A DNA stretch of 64,000 nt from contig OY759970.1 of NCBI GenBank assembly GCA_963662965.1, positions 4,588,001-4,652,000 on the forward strand. The letters run 5' to 3'. Under the pieces are notes generated by a model. The model saw only the letters and a program-made list of their open reading frames with translations, was not told the origin of the DNA and did not search any database. Shown piece after piece: positions 8,167-15,721 of the stretch (the stretch's first letter is position 1; each line of letters starts with the position of its first letter). The position numbers were made by a program, and so were the translations under genes. This stretch comes from DTWD01 sp963662965 (GTDB taxonomy: Bacteria > Acidobacteriota > Vicinamibacteria > Vicinamibacterales > UBA8438).

Positions 8167-9318
8167 ATGCGCCGGACAGGCCGTTACTTGTTTACATCAG
8201 AGTCGGTGACCGAAGGACACCCGGACAAGATCGCCGACCAGGTGTCCGACGCCATTCTCGACACCATCCTGGCGGCGGATCCGACCGGGCGCGTGGCCTG
8301 TGAGACGCTGTTGACCACCGGGTTGATTGTGCTCGCCGGCGAGATCACCACGACGTGTCAGTCGAATTACAGCGACGTGGCGCGGGAAACCGTCCGTGAG
8401 GTCGGTTACACGCGGGCAAAATACGGTTTCGACGCGGATACCTGTGCCGTCCTCTCAGCGCTGCACGGACAGTCACCCGACATTGCGATGGGGGTCGACC
8501 CCGGCGGTGCGGGTGACCAAGGGCTGATGTTCGGCTACGCCTGCAATGAGACCCCCGAGCTCATGCCGTTGCCGATCATGATGTCGCATCACCTCGTGCG
8601 GGGTCTGTCCGCGGCTCGGCGCGAGGGCCGGCTCGACTATCTGCGTCCGGACGGAAAGTCTCAGGTCACGGTGGAGTACGAGGGCGACGAGCCGAAACGG
8701 ATCGACGCGGTGGTGGTCTCGAGTCAGCACAGCGATAGCGTATCGACCGAGCAGCTTCGCGAGGAGATCACCCGCGACGTGATCCGCGCCATCGTGCCCG
8801 CCGAGATGATGGACGACGACACCAAGATCTACGTCAACCCGACGGGACGGTTCGTGACCGGTGGTCCGCACGGCGATTCGGGCCTGACCGGGCGAAAGAT
8901 CATTGTCGATACCTACGGCGGCATGGCGCCGCACGGCGGGGGGGCATTCTCAGGAAAAGATCCGACGAAAGTCGATCGGTCGGCCTCGTATATGGCCCGC
9001 TATATTGCGAAGAACTGTGTCGCGGCCGGACTCGCCGACCGCGTGCAGGTGCAGCTGGCCTACGCCATCGGCGTGGTCGACCCGGTGTCGGTGCTGGTCG
9101 AGACCTTTGGGAGTGGCAAAGTCGAGGAAGCGACGATCAGCGATCTGGTCCGCGCTCACTTTGCGCTGACCCCGAAGGGAATCATCGAGGCGCTCGACCT
9201 GCGCCGTCCGATCTACCGGCAGACCGCTGCCTTCGGGCACTTTGGTCGCACCGAGCCCGACTTCACCTGGGAGCGAACCGATAGGGCCGAGGCGTTGCGC
9301 TCCGCTGCCGGCCTGTAG
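8167..9318 (+). CDS. metK: S-adenosylmethionine synthetase
   Basis: Makes S-adenosylmethionine from ATP and methionine. 383 aa, the usual bacterial MetK length. Clear signatures: SVTEGHPDKIADQVSDAIL at the N-terminus (ATP/Mg site), GGAGDQGLMFGYACNETPEL (family signature 1), and HGGGAFSGKDPTKVDRSA (P-loop-like signature 2). The C-terminal domain carries FGHFGR and FTWERTD. The ATG at 8167 follows GGGAGAGG by about seven bases. It stands as a single gene after xerD with a short leader hairpin upstream; the product feeds methylation enzymes, including the MiaB and Dam-type proteins in this window. Confidence 0.97.
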   Translation: MRRTGRYLFTSESVTEGHPDKIADQVSDAILDTILAADPTGRVACETLLTTGLIVLAGEITTTCQSNYSDVARETVREVGYTRAKYGFDADTCAVLSALHGQSPDIAMGVDPGGAGDQGLMFGYACNETPELMPLPIMMSHHLVRGLSAARREGRLDYLRPDGKSQVTVEYEGDEPKRIDAVVVSSQHSDSVSTEQLREEITRDVIRAIVPAEMMDDDTKIYVNPTGRFVTGGPHGDSGLTGRKIIVDTYGGMAPHGGGAFSGKDPTKVDRSASYMARYIAKNCVAAGLADRVQVQLAYAIGVVDPVSVLVETFGSGKVEEATISDLVRAHFALTPKGIIEALDLRRPIYRQTAAFGHFGRTEPDFTWERTDRAEALRSAAGL

Positions 9319-9348
9319 TCCGCGGACGTGTCGCGGGTGAGACCGGTC

Positions 9349-11064
9349 ATGCCGCGGCGTCCTAATGTTAGATTCGTTCGACGTCTCTTCTGGACGGCGG
9401 CCCCGGTGGCCGCCGTTTTTCTTTGGGTCGGTCTGTCGCTGCCGCCGGAGTCCCGCGATCTGGCAGGCATGGCCGAGCCCGATCCATCGTCCGGTTCGGT
9501 CGTTCGGGGGGTGTTTCACGTCCACACGAGCCGGTCCGACGGTAGTGGCTCCGTCGACGAGGTCGCCGCCGCCGCGAGGGTCGCCGGCCTTGACTTCGTC
9601 ATCGTGACGGACCACGGAGACGGCACACGGGGCGCTGAAGCGTCCTATCGACGTGGCGTGCTCGTGATCGAAGCGGTCGAAATTAGCACGGGTGGGGGCC
9701 ACTACATCGCCGTCGGGATGCCGGCGGCGCCGTATCCGCTCGGCGGAGACGCGCGGGGAGTCGTCGAAGACGTGCATCGGCTTGGCGGGTTCGGTGTGGT
9801 GGCGCACCCAACGTCGCCACGACGCGAGCTCCGGTGGACCGACTGGTCGCTGCCGGTCGACGCGGTCGAATGGATCAACGGAGACAGCCAGTGGCGCGAC
9901 GATGGGACGGCCGCGTTGCTCGGTGTCGCCGCCCGATACTGGTTCCGTCCAGAAGAAAGCCTGGCGTCGCTCCTGAGTCGCCCGGTCGACGCGCTCGCGC
10001 AGTGGGACGCCGCCGCGCAACGTCGACCGACCGTCGGCGTGGCTGGCACCGACGCCCACGCCCGGCTCGCCACCGGTGCCGGGGACGACCGGTATACAGA
10101 CGGCCTCACCCTGCGGGTTCCGTCGTACGAAACGTTGTTTCGAGCCTACGGGCTACGCGTGGAGCTCACCGGTCCGTTCACGGGCGACGCAGTCGGAGAT
10201 GCCCGACATCTCGTGGCCCAGCTTGAGGCGGGCCGGGTCTACACGGCGGTTGACGCGGTGGCCCGCCCGCCGCGGTTTTCGTATTCGGGCACACACTCGG
10301 AGGGGCGGCGCGCGCGAATGGGGGAGTCCGTGTCGTCGGACCAACAGCCCTTAGCACTCACCGCGACGGTGGCGGCGCCGGACGACGCCACCCTCCGACT
10401 GCTTCGGAACGGCAAGTCGATCGCGGAGACCGTCGGCCGAAGCCTTGTCTACGAGGTGGCGGCCGATGCCGGTCCGGCAGCGTACCGCGTGGAGGTTCAC
10501 CTGGCCATGGCGCCCGGGGAGCCGCCGGTGCCGTGGATCGTCAGCAACCCCATCTATACGACCGGTGCTCCCGCGGAGCTGGCGCCCGTGCCGGCGCTCG
10601 CCAGGGGACGTCCACTGGATGTCGGACGATGGCGGGCCGAGCAGAGCGCCGACGCGGACGTCGCGTTTCGTGCCAACGAGCGTGGTGTCGAGCTGGTCTA
10701 TCAGCTTGGTGCCAACGCCGAGACGTACGCGGCGGGAGTCTACGACCTCGAAGCCGGCGCGCTCGGTGCGAACGGTATGGTCGAGTTCACGGCGTTGGCG
10801 ACGCCGCCGATGCGCGCGTCGCTGCAGCTGCGACAAGGCGGTGACGCCGACATCCGTTGGCGCCACTCGTTTTATGCCGGAGCGACGCCGCGGCGGGTAC
10901 GGCTCTCCATCGACGAGTTTCAGGCGGTGTCGCCGGACGTCACCCCCCAGCCGGTGAGTGGCGTCATCGACGGGCTCCTCCTCGTTGTCGACACGGTGAA
11001 TCTGAGTCCCGGTGCGGCCGGAACGATCCGAATCGAAGACGTCGAGATTGGGACCCAAGACTAA
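9349..11064 (+). CDS. PHP-domain phosphoesterase, exported
   Basis: 571-aa protein starting with an Arg-rich stretch and one hydrophobic segment (about residues 14-32), so probably membrane-anchored or exported. A PHP domain occupies roughly residues 55-250: GVFHVHTSRSDGSG (HxH-x-x-x-SDG, the first metal motif), FVIVTDHGDG, FGVVAHPTSPR, and GVAGTDAHAR, which is the typical terminal D-x-H. The C-terminal 300 residues look like beta-sandwich domains with no catalytic motif. PHP proteins of this type hydrolyse phosphoesters, but no substrate can be assigned. A GTG at 9328 would add seven residues; the ATG at 9349 has GGGTGAG eight bases upstream and is preferred. It starts 30 bases after metK. 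Confidence 0.8.
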   Translation: MPRRPNVRFVRRLFWTAAPVAAVFLWVGLSLPPESRDLAGMAEPDPSSGSVVRGVFHVHTSRSDGSGSVDEVAAAARVAGLDFVIVTDHGDGTRGAEASYRRGVLVIEAVEISTGGGHYIAVGMPAAPYPLGGDARGVVEDVHRLGGFGVVAHPTSPRRELRWTDWSLPVDAVEWINGDSQWRDDGTAALLGVAARYWFRPEESLASLLSRPVDALAQWDAAAQRRPTVGVAGTDAHARLATGAGDDRYTDGLTLRVPSYETLFRAYGLRVELTGPFTGDAVGDARHLVAQLEAGRVYTAVDAVARPPRFSYSGTHSEGRRARMGESVSSDQQPLALTATVAAPDDATLRLLRNGKSIAETVGRSLVYEVAADAGPAAYRVEVHLAMAPGEPPVPWIVSNPIYTTGAPAELAPVPALARGRPLDVGRWRAEQSADADVAFRANERGVELVYQLGANAETYAAGVYDLEAGALGANGMVEFTALATPPMRASLQLRQGGDADIRWRHSFYAGATPRRVRLSIDEFQAVSPDVTPQPVSGVIDGLLLVVDTVNLSPGAAGTIRIEDVEIGTQD

Positions 11065-11080
11065 CGCGCATTTCGTTAGT
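11060..11080 (+). terminator. Inverted repeat at the end of the PHP gene
   Basis: Perfect 7-bp inverted repeat ACTAACG/CGTTAGT with the loop CGCATTT, overlapping the stop codon of the PHP gene. It lacks a T-run, so it is at best a weak terminator. It also sits at the left edge of the accessory island and could mark a junction. Confidence 0.3.
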
Positions 11081-11248
11081 GCGTAGCAGGCGTGCAGCCG
11101 AACCTGTCGGCCGTTACGCTCCGTCTGGGCGCGCGTCGCGTTTCCGCGGATAACGTCTGGGCGCGAGTGATTCTCGGTTCTCGGTTTCCACAACACGCTG
11201 ATCGCCCAGTCTTCGTCGAGGCGCTCGCCGTGCCAGTTCGGTTCCGCG

Positions 11249-11490
11249 GTGTGCGAACCGATCGGATGCGCACGAGTCGTCGCCCTAACCGCTCGCAACG
11301 CACACCCGTCGCACACGTCCAGGTGCCCAGCGGAATGGATCGGCCACGTGCTGAAGGACGAGACGTTCCAGGCCGTGAAGCAAAAGATCTACGACGAGAT
11401 GGCTGAAAAGGCAGGGGTATCCTCAAGGGTCACGTGGTACCCGCCGCCAAGGACTGGCGCACGGCGGCGCGCTATTTCGCGGTGCTATGA
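11249..11490 (+). pseudogene. Frameshifted small ORF upstream of the Dam methylase
   Basis: Two adjacent frames read like one short protein. The first gives EWIGHVLKDETFQAVKQKIY followed by DEMAEKAG. Near 11415 the frame changes to GILKGHVVPAAKDWRTAARY and then FAVL with a stop at 11488-11490. The amphipathic helical pattern and codon use look coding, but no family is recognised. It ends 30 bases before the methylase start, so it may be a lost partner of the restriction-modification pair or an unrelated remnant. The beginning is uncertain; 11249 is simply the first usable ATG. The stretch from 11081 to here shows no other gene. Confidence 0.35.
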
Positions 11491-11520
11491 TGCGATGTCT
11501 CGCCGTCCAGCTAGCACCGC

Positions 11521-12504
11521 ATGGAACATCCACGCACAATGGTTCAATTGCCCGAACCGTCGCGAGCCGTTGCACCCGAACGACGCGCCCGGCCATTTCT
11601 GAAGTGGGCAGGTGGCAAGCGCCAGCTGCTCCCGCAGATCCGGCGATTCTATCCGACAGATTTCGGGACTTACCATGAGCCGTTCGTGGGAAGTGGCGCC
11701 GTCTTTTTCGATTTGCACAACCGGGGATTGCTCGCCGATCGACGCGCGTCGCTGATCGACAATAACGCGGACTTGGTTGGCTGCTACTCGATGGTCCGCG
11801 ATCAGGTTGAATCGGTCACCCGCAACCTCGCGAGATTGGCCAGGGCGTATGCGCGCGACTCGAAGGCGCACTACTACAAAGTCCGCGACGAACAATTCAA
11901 TCCTCAACGACAGCGCATCTTCAACGGCGAGGGCCCGCAGAGTTCCGGATACACGGCTGCGTTGGCGGCGAAGCTGGTCTACTTGAACCGGACTGGATTC
12001 AACGGTCTGTTCCGGCCGAACTCCAAAGGGCTGTTCAACGTCCCGATCGGCCGCTACGCAAACCCGCTGATCTGCGACCGGGAAAATTTGCGGTCAGTGG
12101 CGCACGCATTGGCCGATACGCATGCTGATATCTCGCAGGCGGGGTTTGAGACGGTACTCCATCAGGCGAAACCCGGAGACTTCTTGTACTTCGACCCTCC
12201 GTACGCGCCGCTGAGCCGCACGGCGCTGTTTACGTCGTACACAGCTTCGGGTTTTGGCCCGACGGACCAAGAGCGCCTTCAGGCGGTCGTGGTCGAGCTA
12301 GCGCGGCGTGGCTGTTGGGTGGTACTGAGCAATTCGACGGCACCAGAGATCGCGCAGCTTTACGATGGGAATCCTGCGGCCGTGGCGGCGGGCCTGAGAG
12401 CGTACAAAGTCCCGGCGCGGCGTGCCATCAATTCCAACCCGTCGGCACGAGGCAAGGTCATGGAGTACCTCGTCAGCAATGTGCCGCGACGTTCCGAGCC
12501 TTGA
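11521..12504 (+). CDS. dam: Dam-type DNA adenine methyltransferase
   Basis: N6-adenine methyltransferase of the D12 class (Dam/DpnM-like), 327 aa, a little longer than E. coli Dam (278 aa). Motifs in family order: PFLKWAGGKRQLLPQI (motif X), YHEPFVGSGAVFFDLH (motif I, SAM binding), YLNRTGFNGLFRPNSKGLFN (conserved specificity region), and LYFDPPYAPLS (motif IV, catalytic DPPY). Methylation of GATC is the likely specificity from the family but is not proven by the sequence. A PD-(D/E)XK nuclease reading frame begins five bases downstream, which points to a type II restriction-modification pair rather than an orphan housekeeping Dam. Confidence 0.9.
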   Translation: MEHPRTMVQLPEPSRAVAPERRARPFLKWAGGKRQLLPQIRRFYPTDFGTYHEPFVGSGAVFFDLHNRGLLADRRASLIDNNADLVGCYSMVRDQVESVTRNLARLARAYARDSKAHYYKVRDEQFNPQRQRIFNGEGPQSSGYTAALAAKLVYLNRTGFNGLFRPNSKGLFNVPIGRYANPLICDRENLRSVAHALADTHADISQAGFETVLHQAKPGDFLYFDPPYAPLSRTALFTSYTASGFGPTDQERLQAVVVELARRGCWVVLSNSTAPEIAQLYDGNPAAVAAGLRAYKVPARRAINSNPSARGKVMEYLVSNVPRRSEP

Positions 12505-12509
12505 GCTGA

Positions 12510-12904
12510 ATGCCTGGCACCGCGACCGCGTTCGAGTCCGGCAAGGCGTTAGAGCAATCCGTCGCCGACCTAGGTGAAAGCCTAGGGCTCGACGTTCGCA
12601 CTCAGGTCAAAGTCGGACGACGACTCTGGGGCTCGGTTAGAAATATTGACGTCGTCATGATGCGCAAGGACGGAGACCGCACGTTGGGCATCGAGTGCAA
12701 AGCGCAGAAAAGTGGGGCAGCGCGGAAGAGAAGATCGTGGCGACCGTCCAGGACATCGCCGCGTGGCCGATACCCGGTCTGGTCGTGTTCGGAGGGGCGG
12801 GCTTCTCCGACAAGTTCGTCTCCTACTTGCACTCCACCGGCAAGGCCGTGGCTTTCGACGATCTCGAATCGTGGTTGCGGCTCTTCTTCGGTCTTTCCGA
12901 TTGA
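12510..12904 (+). pseudogene. PD-(D/E)XK nuclease, probable restriction partner, frameshifted
   Basis: Short nuclease-like protein, about 131 aa if repaired. The first frame has ESGKALEQSVADLGESLG (conserved helix with Glu), then SVRNIDVVMMRKDG and LGIECKAQ, together giving the D...E-x-K pattern of PD-(D/E)XK nucleases. At 12705-12718 (CAGAAAAGTGGGG) the frame changes and the rest reads GSAEEKIVATVQDIAAWPIP, then GLVVFGGAGFSDKFVSYLHS and a stop at 12904. The shift comes just after the active-site Lys, so an unrepaired product would lack the C-terminal half. It starts five bases after the methylase stop. Restriction activity is inferred from context. Confidence 0.65.
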
Positions 12905-13410
12905 TAACGGCACCGGGGACAGGAGCCGGTGGCCAGAGTCGGCCGGCATCTGTTCTTTAGGCGGGAAGGGTAGCCACGTCGGTCCACGGCTCGCAGCTCT
13001 CACACGTCGAGTGTGTTGATCGCGAGCGGACCTCGTTATCAGCCGCCGCTTTCGCGATATCGACGTCGCTATACTCGCTCCCTTGTTCTTGGCCGGTGCC
13101 GTCGGGTGGGGTGACGGATGACCAGTAACTCTGACCCACACCGTGGACGAACGATCTCCATCCATTCGCACGTCTGCGTGTCCACTGTTCATCGGCAGCC
13201 ATTGCCTGGACCGCATCACGGATCGAGAGTTGGTCTAATCCGGGGTCGATTCCCGTCGACTCCTGTTGGCACACGACCGCGCGCGCCGATGTTTGCAGAA
13301 TGTTTGCAAACGGGCCCAAACCGCCCCTAGAGAGCGGTAGGTCGATCTTCTACCGGAAGTCCGCAAGTTGTTACCAAGGGTGCAGTTAGTGGCGGAGGGA
13401 CTGACCGCGA
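12905..13410. other. Non-coding stretch inside the accessory island
   Basis: About 500 bases between the nuclease remnant and the HNH remnant with no convincing gene; one leftward open frame of about 120 codons has low-complexity composition and no motif. It contains a tRNA-3'-end-like sequence (13236-13264) and, soon after, TGTTTGCAGAATGTTTGCAAACG with a perfect 10-base palindrome GTTTGCAAAC near 13305. Confidence 0.4.
13236..13264 (+). other. tRNA 3'-end-like fragment, possible attachment site scar
   Basis: The sequence CCGGGGTCGATTCCCG followed by TCGACTCC looks like a T-arm plus the 3' half of an acceptor stem of a tRNA, with four of five T-stem pairs formed. No matching 5' acceptor (GGAGTCG) or anticodon arm is found within the preceding 90 bases, so it is not a functional tRNA. 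Such 3' scraps are left where elements integrate at tRNA genes, and this one lies inside the restriction-modification island. The resemblance is by eye only. Confidence 0.3.
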
Positions 13411-13810
13411 TCAAACGGCTGTAAGCTGTTGCACAACAAGATCTTCGATGTATCTACCTGCACTAACACCACTAGTAATGCCGCGTTCTTCAAGACCGGT
13501 CTGCACCGGCGCCAGCGGCGGGCCATTCCAGTGGAGCAGCGGTGGGACTGTTGGAAGCAGACGGCCGTCTGGCCAGAAGAACTGTGCGTCACCATTGGTG
13601 TCGAGCTCGACCGTGAACCCTTCCTCGTGCACGGCCCGGTGATGTCGACGGCACAGAAGCACCAGGTTGTCGAGCTTCGTTTCGCCGCCGCTGGCCCAGT
13701 GAACGGCGTGATGCGCGTCGCAGTGACGGGAGCCATAGCCGGGGAAACGACAGTGACGGTCTCTGGCCGCGACAGCGCGGGGGAGGTCGTCCGCCTCTTG
13801 CGTTAGACGT

Positions 13811-13815
13811 CCAGC
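13811..13815 (+). repeat. Target site duplication, left copy
   Basis: CCAGC directly flanks the left inverted repeat of the IS and recurs at 15481-15485 directly after the right one. Joining the flanks through a single copy restores the HNH reading frame (GGVLDV), which confirms both the IS ends and the duplication length. Confidence 0.8.
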
Positions 13816-13833
13816 CCCGGATTTCCGATTTGG
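13816..13833 (+). repeat. Left terminal inverted repeat of the IS
   Basis: CCCGGATTTCCGATTTGG. It pairs with the right end, which reads CCGGGATTTCCGATTTGC on the opposite strand; 16 of 18 positions are identical. Starting with CC is usual for IS1380-family ends. Confidence 0.8.
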
Positions 13834-13921
13834 TTGTAGTACCGTATCGCTAGAACCAGTCGCCGCGCCTTGATTTCTGAGGCTCAGACGTAGGGAACCC
13901 CGCCACGGAGGGTGACACCCT

Positions 13922-15253
13922 GTGGGTGAATTACAGCACGAGGCGTTTCAGTTCGCGTTCAATGGCTTTCTGAAGGTCGCGTTCCAGGGATCGCGCGTCA
14001 CCTCAGACGCGGGCCTCCTTCTGGTGCGCGAGTTGGATGAACGCTTGGGGTTGGAGGCACTCATCTCCGAGTACCTGAACGACTCCCGACAGGGGTTGAA
14101 CACGCAGTTCAGCCTGGCGGATCTCCTGCGGCAGTCGGTCTACAGCCGGCTCGCGGGCTACGAAGACCTCAACGACGCAGTGCGCGTGTCGGCGGACCCG
14201 ACGTTTCGTCTGATTGGGTCGCCGAAACGCTGGGACCGGGGTGCGGCGCTGACATCGACGTGGCACTGGTTCGAGACCGAGCTGCTGACCCACGAGGAGA
14301 ATCTCGTCGGGTTGAGGGCCGTGAACCGAGAGCTGCTTGCACAGGCCGAGATGGCGACGCGCGCCGACCGGATCGTGCTCGACATGGATTCAAGCGAGAG
14401 CCCGGTGCATGGGGCACAGGAAGGGAGCGCGTATAACGGGCACTTTGAATCCGTCTGCGACCACCCGCTGTTTCTGTTCAACGACCAGGGCGACTGCCTG
14501 GCCGCCTCGCTGCGGCCCGGCAACGTGCCGAGCGCCGACGACTGGGACGACCTCCTCATGCCGGAGATTGACCGACAGCAGGGAGCGGGGAGGCGCGTGG
14601 CGTTCCGGGCGGACGCGGCGTTCGCCCGGCCGGCGATCTACGAGGCGCTCGAGCAACGCGACGTGGACTATGCCATTCGCATGCCGGCGAACAAGACGTT
14701 GGAGTTGGCGGTCGAAGACATCCTCTTTCGTCCGCCGGGACGGCCAAGCTGCAAGCCGTTGGTGCGGTACAAGAGTTTCCGCTACCAGGCGAAGAGCTGG
14801 ACCACCGCCAGACGGATTGTCGCCAAGGTGGAGCACCACCGGGGTGAGTTGTTCCCGCGCGTCGGGTTCATTGTGACCAACATGGTCCTTCCGAGCCGCT
14901 CGGTCGTCCGGTTCTACAACAAGCGCGGCACGGCGGAGCAATGGATCAAGGAAGGCAAGCAGGCCACCCACTGGACGCGGCTGTCGTGCCATCGGTTCCG
15001 GGCAAACGAGGTGCGCCTGCAACTGAGCGTCTTGGCCTACAACCTGGGCAACCTCTGGCGCAGACTGGTCCTGCCGCCTCGGATCAAACGCTGGTCGCTC
15101 ACGAGTCTCCAGCAGCGGCTGGTGAAGACCGGGGGCCGGCTCGTGAAGCATGCCAGGTACTACTGGCTCCTGCTGGCGGAAGGACATCTAACCCGGCGGC
15201 TGTTCGGCGACATGTTGCGGCGGATCTGGGCGCTGCCGGTGCCGGCAGGCTGA
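13922..15253 (+). CDS. IS1380-family transposase (DDE)
   Basis: 443-aa DDE transposase (DDE_Tnp_1 group, IS1380 type). N-terminal FNGFLKVAFQGSRVTSDAGL, with VTSDAG typical of the family, then YSRLAGYEDLNDAVRVSADP. Catalytic residues: Asp in IVLDMDSSESPVHG, Asp in VAFRADAAFARP, Glu in FYNKRGTAEQWIKEGK. RFRANEVRLQLSVLAYNLGN follows, as in other IS1380 members. The start is GTG at 13922. No frameshift or stop interrupts the reading frame, so the enzyme is probably active. Confidence 0.92.
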   Translation: MGELQHEAFQFAFNGFLKVAFQGSRVTSDAGLLLVRELDERLGLEALISEYLNDSRQGLNTQFSLADLLRQSVYSRLAGYEDLNDAVRVSADPTFRLIGSPKRWDRGAALTSTWHWFETELLTHEENLVGLRAVNRELLAQAEMATRADRIVLDMDSSESPVHGAQEGSAYNGHFESVCDHPLFLFNDQGDCLAASLRPGNVPSADDWDDLLMPEIDRQQGAGRRVAFRADAAFARPAIYEALEQRDVDYAIRMPANKTLELAVEDILFRPPGRPSCKPLVRYKSFRYQAKSWTTARRIVAKVEHHRGELFPRVGFIVTNMVLPSRSVVRFYNKRGTAEQWIKEGKQATHWTRLSCHRFRANEVRLQLSVLAYNLGNLWRRLVLPPRIKRWSLTSLQQRLVKTGGRLVKHARYYWLLLAEGHLTRRLFGDMLRRIWALPVPAG

Positions 15254-15462
15254 CGCGCGGCACAGGCAACGCAGTCCGATTGGCGAAGAAATGGCCCACG
15301 TGTGGAGCGGTGTCTGAGAAATGCCGGGAACACAGGGCCTCCAGTCGACCGCACGTCACCACGGGCTGAGCTGACGGCCTCTGAAGCGGGACGATGCTGT
15401 GACGAACAAGAGTTTCGGGCGCTGGGCGGCCTTCGGGTGTATAAAGGGGCCATCTAGGGCAG

Positions 15463-15480
15463 GCAAATCGGAAATCCCGG
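15463..15480 (-). repeat. Right terminal inverted repeat of the IS
   Basis: Plus-strand GCAAATCGGAAATCCCGG, the reverse complement of the left end with two mismatches, followed immediately by the second CCAGC copy of the target duplication. Confidence 0.8.
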
Positions 15481-15721
15481 CCAGCACCCCTCCGTCCGGG
15501 GCGTGGCGCATGACGACCGTCGCTGCGTCGCACGCCAGGCGCCGGGACGTTTCCGCGGAAACGTACGACCCGTCCTCCAATACCGATTGTCCGGTGTTGT
15601 TACCGTCGTCGTCCACGCCGAGCACCTCCGCGTCGACATACACGACCACCTGAGGGACGCCGGGCTTTGGGCCCGGGCTAGCGACGGCGACGGGGTTCGA
15701 AGCAGTCAGCCCCGTCTAATT

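Larger units (their letters stand above)
13816..15480 (+). mobile_element. Complete IS1380-family insertion sequence, 1665 bp
   Basis: Insertion sequence with one transposase gene, 18-bp imperfect terminal inverted repeats (13816-13833 and 15463-15480) and a 5-bp target duplication CCAGC (13811-13815 and 15481-15485). Length and layout suit IS1380. Both ends and the transposase look intact, so it may still be mobile. It inserted into an HNH endonuclease gene in the opposite orientation. About 105 bases of leader precede the transposase, and about 210 bases of non-coding sequence lie between the transposase stop and the right repeat. Confidence 0.85.
13411..15719 (-). pseudogene. HNH endonuclease (13E12/DUF222 type), interrupted by an IS
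   Basis: Remnant of a DUF222/HNH nuclease split by the IS at 13816-15480. The upstream part (15719 to 15481) reads VVYVDAEVLGVDDDG, LEDGSYVSAETSRRLACDAA and VVMRHAPDGGVL. Removing the IS and one copy of the 5-bp duplication continues it as GGVLDV, stop, RKRRTTSPALSR, exactly the family pattern. A stop (TAA, about 13804) and a frameshift near 13770 then precede the HNH core: RDRHCRFPGYGSRHCDAHHA and LVLLCRRHHRAVHEEGF, ending at 13411. The N-terminal DUF222 region is missing, since a stop lies just upstream at about 15720. The gene is dead several times over. Confidence 0.8.

Noticed and set aside
12957..13319. 120-codon minus-strand ORF after the nuclease remnant
   Set aside because: Composition is not coding-like, no motif is found, and it overlaps the tRNA-like scrap.
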